From contig JAFYKS010000212.1 of assembly GCA_017537495.1 (NCBI GenBank), positions 1 to 5,189 on the forward strand: a stretch of 5,189 nucleotides of DNA. The letters are read 5' to 3'. The first letter of the stretch is position 1. Each line of letters starts with the position of its first letter. The position numbers and the translations under genes are program-made. The notes under the pieces are model-generated. The model was not told where the DNA came from, did not search any database, and saw only the letters and a list, made by a program, of their open reading frames with translations. Positions 1 to 5,189 of the stretch are shown piece by piece. Source of the DNA: Bacillota bacterium (GTDB lineage: Bacteria; Bacillota; Clostridia; Peptostreptococcales; Anaerovoracaceae).

Positions 1-660
1 AAGGCCTGCCAGAATCTTGGCATCCTCCAGATTTTCCATGAAGGCACCGTCGCCCACCTTTACGTCCAGGACGATGGCATCAGAACCTGCTGCCAGTTTT
101 TTGCTCATGATACTGGAAGCAATCAGCCCGAAGTTATCCACGGTAGCAGTTACGTCACGGAGCGCATACAGCTTCTTGTCAGCCGGTGTGATATGTGCTG
201 TCTGACCGATTACTGCCATACCTGTTTCATTTACCTGGTCCAGAAATTCCTGTGGTTCCAGGGAAGTACGGAAGCCGGGAATGGATTCCATCTTGTCTAC
301 AGTACCGCCGGTAAAGCCCAGGCCGCGTCCGCTCATCTTTGCGATAGGAACACCGCATGCAGAAGCCAGAGGAGCTACAACCAGAGTGGTTTTATCGCCT
401 ACACCGCCGGTGGAATGTTTGTCAACCTTCACGCCATTAATGGGTGACAGGTCAATTGTATCGCCGCTGTAGCGCATTGCGTCAGTCAGCTGGAAGGTTT
501 CTTCCCGGTTCAGTCCCTGGAAATAGATTGCCATCAGCAGAGCAGATGCCTGATAGTCAGGAATGTCACCTGCCACGTAGCCGTTGATGAACCACTGAAT
601 TTCTTCTCTGGTCAGTACCTGGCCTTCCTTCTTCTTCTGAATCATATGTACCATGTTCAT
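1..660 (-). CDS. pdp: Pyrimidine-nucleoside phosphorylase, N-terminal 220 residues (3' end outside window)
   Basis: Cytosolic enzyme that phosphorolyses uridine, deoxyuridine and thymidine to the free base plus (deoxy)ribose 1-phosphate. The 220 visible residues are about half of the usual ~430. Seen in the sequence: the phosphate-site run [12 protein letters not shown] (81-92), KMS (108-110), and the thymidine/pyrimidine phosphorylase family signature [16 protein letters not shown] (110-125). The base-binding residues R168, S183 and K187 fall at the numbering I recall for the Geobacillus enzyme, which supports the chosen start [10 protein letters not shown]. The start ATG (660-658) overlaps the deoB stop as ATGA and has AAGGAGG 10 bases upstream; a second ATG two codons later is too far from it. 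The product feeds DeoB, encoded just upstream. The bacterial-type KHS/SGRG pattern does not separate Pdp from DeoA (thymidine phosphorylase) absolutely, but length register and residue match favour Pdp. No frameshift is visible. Confidence 0.95.
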   Translation of the reverse strand, partial: MNMVHMIQKKKEGQVLTREEIQWFINGYVAGDIPDYQASALLMAIYFQGLNREETFQLTDAMRYSGDTIDLSPINGVKVDKHSTGGVGDKTTLVVAPLASACGVPIAKMSGRGLGFTGGTVDKMESIPGFRTSLEPQEFLDQVNETGMAVIGQTAHITPADKKLYALRDVTATVDNFGLIASSIMSKKLAAGSDAIVLDVKVGDGAFMENLEDAKILAGL

Positions 661-1844
661 AACAGAATTTCCTCCTTAAAGCTTACTCCCACACCGGTTC
701 CTGCTACGCCCAGCAGGTCTGCAACTGTGGTCCCCACATCCGCAAAGCTTCCGCGGATACCCAGGTTCAGTCCCTTCTTACAAGGTTTGCCGTATACGAC
801 CAAAGGAACATACTCTCGGGTGTGGTCAGTTCCTTCTTCCACCGGATCGTTTCCGTGGTCTGCCGTAATCATCAGAATATCGTCATCACCCATAGCTTCC
901 AGGATTTCCGGAATGCGGGCGTCAAACTCTTCAATACATTTTCCGTAACCAATCGGATCTCTTCTGTGACCGTACTTGGAGTCGAAGTCAACCAGGTTGG
1001 TAAAGACGAATCCCTCAAAATCCATTCCAAGTGCTTCGATGGTCTTATCCACGCCGTCCATGTTGCTCTTGGTGTGGATATTTGTGGTCAGGCCCTTTTC
1101 ATTGAAGATGTCACCGATTTTGCCGATGCCGTAAACTTCCTTTCCGGCTGCCTTAATCAGGTCCAGAATGGTATCTCCCGGCGGTGTCACCGCGTAGTCG
1201 CGGCGGTCAGAAGTACGTTCTCTTTCACCTGCAGCATTAATCATGTATGGGCGGGCGATGACTCTGCCGCATGCCCAGTCACCCACCAGAAGTCTGCGGG
1301 CTTCCAGGCAGATTTCATACAGTCTTTCCAGCGGAATCACATCGATGTTTGCTGCAATCTGCAGCACGCTGTCTGCAGAAGTATATACGATAGGCTTTCC
1401 GGTCGCTTCATGCTCCGGTCCCAGATCTTCAATAATAGCGGTGCCGGATGCCGCATAATTTCCCAGGCATTCCACGCCGATGGCCTCTTCAAATGCTGCC
1501 ATGAAATCAGCCGGGAATCCATCGGGATAAGTCTTGAACGGAATTTCCGTCTTCAGACCTGCGATTTCCCAGTGGCCGGTCGTCGTGTCCTTCCCTGCAG
1601 AAATTTCATCCATTTTGCCGAAACAGCCGGTTGGCTCAGACACAGCCAGCTTGCCCTCACAGACACCATCGATATTCCCCCAGCCCAGGGCCAGCAGGTT
1701 CGGCATATTGATCGGTGTGCCGTCAGCCTCCATCTCACGTACGATATGGCCAAAGGTGTCAGCTCCCTGGTCGCCGTATTTTGCCGCGTCAGGAAGAGCC
1801 CCAACGCCCAGGCTGTCTGTTATCATTAAAATTACTTTTCTCAT
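657..1844 (-). CDS. deoB: Phosphopentomutase
   Basis: Mn-dependent mutase of the alkaline-phosphatase superfamily. It interconverts ribose or deoxyribose 1-phosphate and 5-phosphate in nucleoside catabolism, in the cytosol. At 395 residues it matches the family's usual ~390. By alignment from memory with the Bacillus cereus enzyme (offset of two residues), the metal ligands are all present: D10 in ITDSLGVG, D288 and H293 in [15 protein letters not shown]329 and H330 in ITADHGNDP, and H341 in TDHTREYVP. The phosphorylated threonine is T87 in [10 protein letters not shown]. The sugar-phosphate region [12 protein letters not shown] (154-165) and GKIGDIF (241-247) are also kept. The start ATG has AGGAGGG seven bases upstream. 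It begins 3 bases after the metallophosphoesterase stop and its TGA overlaps the pdp start (ATGA), so it is co-translated with pdp, whose product is its substrate. One small deviation: R215 where Bacillus and E. coli have H in the NRHD motif. Confidence 0.97.
   Translation of the reverse strand: MRKVILMITDSLGVGALPDAAKYGDQGADTFGHIVREMEADGTPINMPNLLALGWGNIDGVCEGKLAVSEPTGCFGKMDEISAGKDTTTGHWEIAGLKTEIPFKTYPDGFPADFMAAFEEAIGVECLGNYAASGTAIIEDLGPEHEATGKPIVYTSADSVLQIAANIDVIPLERLYEICLEARRLLVGDWACGRVIARPYMINAAGERERTSDRRDYAVTPPGDTILDLIKAAGKEVYGIGKIGDIFNEKGLTTNIHTKSNMDGVDKTIEALGMDFEGFVFTNLVDFDSKYGHRRDPIGYGKCIEEFDARIPEILEAMGDDDILMITADHGNDPVEEGTDHTREYVPLVVYGKPCKKGLNLGIRGSFADVGTTVADLLGVAGTGVGVSFKEEILL
671..677 (-). 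promoter_or_regulatory. Shine-Dalgarno for pdp, inside the deoB 3' end
   Basis: The minus strand reads AAGGAGG here, 10 bases before the ATG at 660-658. It lies within the last codons of deoB (the K-E-E of its C-terminus). It decides the pdp start at 660 and suggests that pdp is translated both by re-initiation across the ATGA overlap and by direct ribosome binding. Confidence 0.8.
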
Positions 1845-1847
1845 GTC

Positions 1848-2597
1848 CTATCCCTCCTGTACAGAAGCGGTACTGCCCGGCTGAATTTCCTGCGGCATGC
1901 CTTCCACATAATCCAGTGAAACCAGCTTATATTCCACGCCGTTGAACATTCCCTGCAGCCCGTATTTAAAGGATTCCTTTCCGTGAAGATGACCGTAAAC
2001 ACAGGTTTCCACCCCGAATTCCGTCATCAGTTCAGTGAATCCGCTCTTGTGATGGCGGTCATTGGTCGGCGGATAGTGAAGCACACCGATAATCCGGTCT
2101 GCGCCGGCTGCCCGTCCCTCTTCCAGTGACAGACGCAGACGGAGCACTTCCCGCTCATAAATCTTCTTATCATGTTCCGAGAAACAATCTACCCCCGGAC
2201 AGGTCCAGCCGCGGGTACCGCAGATTGCGGTTACAAGACCCGTTTCCGGATCTTCCACCAGGCTGCACTTGTTCTGAGTGAAATACATGGTGCCGTCCTC
2301 ATAAAGCTTGTTCAGCTTGCTGATGGACTGCCACCACAGATCGTGATTCCCCTTAAACAGTATTTTCCGGCCGGGCAGGCTGTGAATCCAGTCCAGGTCC
2401 GCCATGGCTTCATCCAGCCGCAGACCCCAGGAATGGTCGCCGCAGAGAATTACCACATCATCCGTCCCGATATTTTCGGTCCAGTTCCGTTGGAGCTTCT
2501 CCGTGTGGCCAACCCACTGCCCTCCAAATTTATCCATAGGCTTGCTGACACCTTCCCCGAAGGACAGGTGCAGGTCGCCAATTGCAAATATCTTCAT
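1848..2597 (-). CDS. Calcineurin-like metallophosphoesterase (CT488-type / COG1768-like predicted phosphohydrolase)
   Basis: A 249-residue cytosolic protein with the full set of metallophosphoesterase motifs in order: GDLHL (D8, H10), CGDHSW (D54), GNHD (N84, H85), the histidine of LHYPPT (H174), and GHLHG (H203, H205). These should bind two metal ions and hydrolyse a phosphoester. The conserved stretches ICGTRGWTCPG (125-135), YEREVLRLRLSLE (147-159) and LHYPPTN resemble the CT488-type group, which to my knowledge has no established substrate. H55 in GDHSW stands where I remember I in relatives (GDISW). The start ATG overlaps the rmuC TGA as ATGA, with AGGAGG 4 bases upstream, a slightly tight spacing. 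The stop lies 3 bases before deoB. Its position in front of deoB and pdp suggests, but does not show, a nucleotide- or sugar-phosphate-related substrate. No signal peptide or membrane segment is seen. Confidence 0.93.
   Translation of the reverse strand: MKIFAIGDLHLSFGEGVSKPMDKFGGQWVGHTEKLQRNWTENIGTDDVVILCGDHSWGLRLDEAMADLDWIHSLPGRKILFKGNHDLWWQSISKLNKLYEDGTMYFTQNKCSLVEDPETGLVTAICGTRGWTCPGVDCFSEHDKKIYEREVLRLRLSLEEGRAAGADRIIGVLHYPPTNDRHHKSGFTELMTEFGVETCVYGHLHGKESFKYGLQGMFNGVEYKLVSLDYVEGMPQEIQPGSTASVQEG
1852..1858 (-). promoter_or_regulatory. Shine-Dalgarno for deoB
   Basis: The minus strand reads AGGAGGG, seven bases before the deoB ATG at 1844-1842. The site overlaps the last two sense codons (E-G) of the metallophosphoesterase gene and lies just before its TAG stop. 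This fixes the deoB start and leaves no room for a separate promoter or terminator between the two genes. Confidence 0.8.
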
Positions 2598-3832
2598 CGT
2601 TCCTCCTCTGTCAGATCTGAAAGTTCCAGCATCTGTGCCGCTTCGCGGTCGCCCAGGGAAGTTACTCCGCGTAGCTTTCTCTGAATGCTGCGGGTTCTGG
2701 TTCCAATGAGCTTATCCAGTTCCGCGTTGGCCTGATTGATTCGGGCCTGAGTTGCTTCCAGAACGGTACCGAACTTGTCAAATTCTGTCTTCACGGCTCC
2801 CAGCACATCCCAGACTTCGCTGGAGTGTTTCTGGATTGCCAGAGTTTTAAAGCCCATCTGCAGGCTGTTCAGCAGTGCCGCCATGGTTGTCGGTCCTGCG
2901 ATATTAATCTTATAATCACGCTGCAGCACTTCCAGAAGGCCCCGTCGTACCACTTCCGCATACAGTCCCTCAAAAGGCAGGAACATAATACCGAAATCTG
3001 TAGTATACGGTGGTTCCACGTATTTATCCCGGATATCCCTTGCTTCGGATTTGATAACTCTCTCCAGGTTCTTTGCTGCAAGTTCTATTGCTGCTGAATC
3101 GCCGCTCTCATAGGCTTCCACCAGAGCCGCATAAGCATCCCCCGGGAATTTTGCGTCAATCGGCAGCCATACGATACCGTCGCCGTCACCGGGAAGCTTC
3201 ACTGCGAATTCAACTCGCTCGCTTCCGGTACTCTTCGTCCGCACGTTTTCTTCATACTGGTCCGGAGCCAGAATCTGCTCCAGAATAGCTCCCAGCTGCA
3301 CTTCCCCTAAAATACCTCTGGTTTTCACATTGGTGAGAACTTTTTTCAGGTCGCCCACACCGGCAGCCAGGTTCTGCATCTCACCAAGTCCCTTATATAC
3401 CTGTTCCAGACGCTCGCTTACCAGCTTGAAGGACTGGCTGATTCTGTCCTCCAGCGTCTTCTGCAGCTTTTCATCCACCGTCTGACGCATTTCCGTCAGC
3501 TGGCGGTTATTGTCTGCTGTTAAATCCGTGATTTTCTTTTCCATGGTGCCGCGGATAGCTTCCAGCTTCTGTTCATTTTCCACTGCCATGTGGCTGAACC
3601 GGTTGTTCAGATCGAACAGACGGCTGTCCATATTCTCTGCCATCATCTTCTGATTGGCAGACACCATTTCCCCAAACGTGCTGAAAGACTGGTTCACTGA
3701 CTCACTCATATCTTTCCGCATCCGGTGCATCTCTTTTTCCAGCCCGCTGCACCGCAGCAGAACCAGAATGGTCACCAGACCGCAGAGGATAGAAGTCCCC
3801 AGCAGCATATACATAATCACTTCTGTATTCAT
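2594..3832 (-). CDS. rmuC: RmuC family protein (DNA recombination/rearrangement-limiting)
   Basis: RmuC-family proteins were named for limiting recombination at inverted repeats in E. coli. Their C-terminal domain resembles PD-(D/E)XK nucleases, although the biochemical activity is poorly defined. This 412-residue copy has an N-terminal hydrophobic segment at about residues 7-26, predicted as a single membrane anchor, then a charged heptad-like coiled-coil region at about 30-145. The RmuC domain runs from about 130 to 390. Recognisable stretches are GILGEVQLGAILEQIL (173-188), WLPIDAKFPGDAY (222-234) with D226 and K228 as possible nuclease-like residues, MFLPFEGLYAEV (283-294), AGPTTMAALLNSLQMGF (312-328), and the C-terminal RTRSIQRKLRGV (379-390). 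The start ATG overlaps the stop of the upstream gene (ATGA). There is no good Shine-Dalgarno nearby, so translation probably depends on the upstream gene. Its own stop overlaps the metallophosphoesterase start. It looks intact. Confidence 0.94.
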   Translation of the reverse strand: MNTEVIMYMLLGTSILCGLVTILVLLRCSGLEKEMHRMRKDMSESVNQSFSTFGEMVSANQKMMAENMDSRLFDLNNRFSHMAVENEQKLEAIRGTMEKKITDLTADNNRQLTEMRQTVDEKLQKTLEDRISQSFKLVSERLEQVYKGLGEMQNLAAGVGDLKKVLTNVKTRGILGEVQLGAILEQILAPDQYEENVRTKSTGSERVEFAVKLPGDGDGIVWLPIDAKFPGDAYAALVEAYESGDSAAIELAAKNLERVIKSEARDIRDKYVEPPYTTDFGIMFLPFEGLYAEVVRRGLLEVLQRDYKINIAGPTTMAALLNSLQMGFKTLAIQKHSSEVWDVLGAVKTEFDKFGTVLEATQARINQANAELDKLIGTRTRSIQRKLRGVTSLGDREAAQMLELSDLTEEER

Positions 3833-4287
3833 TCTTCTTTTATAACACCCTTCATTTCTTTATACTGGTTTTCCAGTTCATTCATGTCTCTGCGGGCAGA
3901 ATTGAGCGCAAGGCTGACGGCCAGGGAAATTTCCTTGAATTCCTTTACTGTAGCACCCTGACGGCGTACCTTACGGTTCTGCAGGTCATAGAACTGCATA
4001 TTCACTTCACAAAGCCGCAGGAATGTCTTCTTGCACTGTGCAAAATCCGCAGCCAGCTTCTGCGCCGCTTCGTCCTCTGCCGGTATTTCTATATCGCTCA
4101 TGCTCATCAGCGCCGTCTGCTTCATATGAATTTCAAAACGGCGGATGATGTCGTCATAGTTTTTCTTCTGGAATGGCTGGAATTTCTTTACCAGCTCTGT
4201 ACCCATGGCATTGGTGCGTCCGAACTCCATGACCACATCATTAAAGAACCGGTCTGTCACCGCATATAACTCTTCTCTGTAATCCAT
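3829..4287 (-). CDS. Unrecognised 152-residue charged, probably helical protein coupled to rmuC
   Basis: I do not recognise this family. The start chosen is the ATG at 4287-4285 (MDYREELYAVTDRFF), because AGGAGG sits 5 bases upstream. The same frame extends 31 codons further to 4380, but that would overlap the phosphoketolase end and run through a strong hairpin, and the extra residues look non-coding. The protein is rich in K, R, E and D, has no signal peptide or membrane segment, and has few helix breakers outside residues about 64-72. That acidic patch (DIEIPAEDE) separates an N-terminal helical part (about 1-60) from a C-terminal one (about 73-150) that looks coiled-coil forming. There are two cysteines (C85, C93) and no metal or nucleotide motif. 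Its TGA overlaps the rmuC ATG, so translation of the two is probably coupled. A structural or partner role to RmuC, itself a coiled-coil protein, is inference only. Purely by appearance it could be a cytosolic adaptor. Confidence 0.8.
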   Translation of the reverse strand: MDYREELYAVTDRFFNDVVMEFGRTNAMGTELVKKFQPFQKKNYDDIIRRFEIHMKQTALMSMSDIEIPAEDEAAQKLAADFAQCKKTFLRLCEVNMQFYDLQNRKVRRQGATVKEFKEISLAVSLALNSARRDMNELENQYKEMKGVIKEE

Positions 4288-4291
4288 TATA

Positions 4292-4298
4292 CCCTCCT
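4292..4298 (-). promoter_or_regulatory. Shine-Dalgarno deciding the start of the 152-residue protein
   Basis: The minus strand reads AGGAGGG at 4298-4292, directly before the ATG at 4287-4285. It is the strongest ribosome-binding site in this gap and is the main reason for rejecting the longer reading frame that begins at 4380. It begins 8 bases after the hairpin at 4307-4342. Confidence 0.8.
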
Positions 4299-4306
4299 CA
4301 TATTTA

Positions 4307-4342
4307 CCCGCCCCGGACCGCATGAAACAGTCCGGAGCAGGG
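4307..4342 (-). other. Strong RNA hairpin between the phosphoketolase and the downstream block
   Basis: On the minus transcript the arm CCCTGCTCCGGAC (4342-4330) pairs with GTCCGGGGCGGG (4318-4307). This gives 12 base pairs with one bulged U and one U-G wobble, around an 11-base loop (4329-4319). On the plus strand the wobble becomes a C-A mismatch, so the structure fits the minus-strand RNA better. No U-run follows (next bases TAAATATGAGG), so it is not a standard intrinsic terminator. It lies 13 bases past the phosphoketolase stop and 8 bases before the Shine-Dalgarno of the next gene. It may protect or define the 3' end of the phosphoketolase message, act as a partial terminator or processing site, or shape the leader of the downstream operon. 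The pairing is seen directly; the function is inference. Confidence 0.65.
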
Positions 4343-4355
4343 ATTTTGCCACGTA

Positions 4356-5189
4356 TTATTCCGCGGATGGTGTGTGCCACTGCCAGTTAAGAACTTCAGG
4401 CAGATCCTGACCTTCCTCGGCAATATACTGCTTATGGCGAACCAGCAGGTCGTTCATCTGCTGATTCAGGTGTGCACCGCGGCTTCCCAGCTGCGGCAGG
4501 TTATGGAGTGCATCCTTGACCAGGCTGAAGCGGTCAATCTTATTCTGCACACGCATATCGAATGGTGTGGTAATTGTACCTTCTTCCAGATAGCCGTGAA
4601 CGGAAATGTTTCCTTCGTTGGTTCTGCCCTGAGTCAACTCATGAATCAGCTTCGGATAGCCGTGGAATGCAAAGATTACAGGCTTATCCTTTGTGAACAG
4701 CAGATCAAACTCATCGTCAGTAAGTCCGTGCGGATGATTGTGATTGCTTTCCAGCTTCATCAGATCTACCACGTTTACCACACGGATTTTCAGTTCCGGC
4801 AGCGCATCTCTGAGAATGGTAACCGCTGCCAGTGTTTCCAGAGTCGGAGTATCGCCGCAGCATGCCATAACGATGTCTGGTTCTGCGCCCTGGTCATTGG
4901 AAGCCCACTGCCAGATACCTGCACCCTGTGTACAGTGAACTGCAGCTTCTTCCATGGACAGCCACTGTACAGACGGATGCTTGGAAGTTACCATCACGTT
5001 GACATAGTTTCTGCTCTTGATACAGTGGTCGAAAACAGACAGCAGACAGTTTGCATCAGGCGGCAGATAGAGGCGGACCACGTCGGCTTTCTTGTTAGCC
5101 ACGTGATCCAGGAAACCTGGATCCTGGTGAGTATATCCGTTGTGGTCCTGCTGCCATACGTTGGAAGACAGAATCAGATTCAGAGAAGC
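4356..5189 (-). CDS. xpk: Phosphoketolase, C-terminal 277 residues (5' part outside window)
   Basis: Thiamine-diphosphate enzyme that splits xylulose 5-phosphate (and, in dual-specificity forms, fructose 6-phosphate) with phosphate to acetyl phosphate plus glyceraldehyde 3-phosphate or erythrose 4-phosphate. The reading frame is open from the window edge to a TAA at 4358-4356. The fragment is about one third of the usual ~790-800 residues. Recognisable phosphoketolase stretches (fragment numbering) are [16 protein letters not shown] (14-29), which holds the QDHN loop and following histidine near the active site in bifidobacterial enzymes, then [94 protein letters not shown] and [12 protein letters not shown]. 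The C-terminus [15 protein letters not shown] is typical. Substrate preference (Xpk or Xfp) cannot be read from this part. A GTG at 5102-5100 is internal, not a start. A 68-base gap with a hairpin separates it from the next gene. Confidence 0.97.
   Translation of the reverse strand, partial: ASLNLILSSNVWQQDHNGYTHQDPGFLDHVANKKADVVRLYLPPDANCLLSVFDHCIKSRNYVNVMVTSKHPSVQWLSMEEAAVHCTQGAGIWQWASNDQGAEPDIVMACCGDTPTLETLAAVTILRDALPELKIRVVNVVDLMKLESNHNHPHGLTDDEFDLLFTKDKPVIFAFHGYPKLIHELTQGRTNEGNISVHGYLEEGTITTPFDMRVQNKIDRFSLVKDALHNLPQLGSRGAHLNQQMNDLLVRHKQYIAEEGQDLPEVLNWQWHTPSAE

Noticed and set aside
822..1829. 335-codon open frame on the plus strand, opposite deoB
   Set aside because: It lies wholly within the well-supported deoB gene on the other strand. 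Its translation has no recognisable motif and there is no supporting ribosome-binding context. It is a shadow of deoB codon use.
4286..4291. Perfect TATAAT on the minus strand before the 152-residue gene
   Set aside because: It overlaps the start codon itself and has no TTGACA-like sequence at the right distance upstream. Transcription from it would begin inside the gene, so it is a chance match.
4307..4342. Hairpin as a rho-independent terminator of the phosphoketolase
   Set aside because: No U-tract follows the stem on the minus transcript (TAAATATGAGG), so a standard intrinsic terminator is not supported; kept as a hairpin of unknown role. On the plus strand there is a short ATTTT after it, but no plus-strand gene to terminate.
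4288..4380. 31-codon upstream extension of the 152-residue protein, starting at 4380
   Set aside because: It would overlap the phosphoketolase end by 25 bases and read through the strong hairpin. A near-perfect Shine-Dalgarno sits just before the ATG at 4287.
5100..5102. GTG as a start codon for a 248-residue protein
   Set aside because: The frame stays open to the window edge and the residues upstream ([16 protein letters not shown]) are conserved phosphoketolase sequence, so this is an internal valine codon.
5105..5123. Perfect 8-bp inverted repeat GATCCAGG-AAA-CCTGGATC
   Set aside because: It falls in the phosphoketolase codons for the highly conserved DPGFLD stretch, which by itself accounts for the sequence. 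Mid-gene position gives no reason to call it regulatory.

Overview
The window looks like an ordinary chromosomal stretch from a low-to-mid GC Firmicute, most likely a gut-type Clostridia (Lachnospiraceae-like). This is inferred from protein character (a Bacillus-type pyrimidine-nucleoside phosphorylase, a Firmicutes-type DeoB, a CT488-type metallophosphoesterase), strong AGGAGG ribosome-binding sites and dense operon packing. No marker gene settles the species. All six genes lie on the minus strand, so transcription runs from high to low coordinates. There is no sign of mobile elements, tRNA/rRNA, CRISPR or phage genes.

Layout in transcription order. (1) 5189-4356: C-terminal third of a phosphoketolase, cut by the window edge. 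(2) 4355-4288: the only real intergenic gap, 68 bases, holding a strong RNA hairpin and then a strong Shine-Dalgarno. (3) 4287-3829: an unrecognised 152-residue, probably helical, charged protein. (4) 3832-2594: RmuC, a membrane-anchored coiled-coil protein with a nuclease-like domain. (5) 2597-1848: a calcineurin-like metallophosphoesterase. (6) 1844-657: phosphopentomutase DeoB. (7) 660-1: N-terminal half of a pyrimidine-nucleoside phosphorylase, cut by the window edge. Genes 3-7 are packed with three 4-base ATGA stop/start overlaps and one 3-base gap, so they are very probably one transcript with coupled translation. No stretch over 300 bases lacks a gene.

How the genes work together: the phosphorylase releases (deoxy)ribose 1-phosphate from pyrimidine nucleosides and DeoB converts it to the 5-phosphate. 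Ribose 5-phosphate can pass through pentose-phosphate interconversions to xylulose 5-phosphate, which the phosphoketolase cleaves to acetyl phosphate and glyceraldehyde 3-phosphate. This gives a plausible route from nucleoside sugar to ATP, though the phosphoketolase may be a separate transcription unit. RmuC, the metallophosphoesterase and the small unknown protein sit inside the same block without an obvious pathway role.

I see no clearly new biological system. The points worth a second look are the unknown protein coupled to rmuC, the hairpin/Shine-Dalgarno arrangement in front of it, and the mixture of DNA-maintenance and nucleoside-salvage genes in one tightly coupled block.
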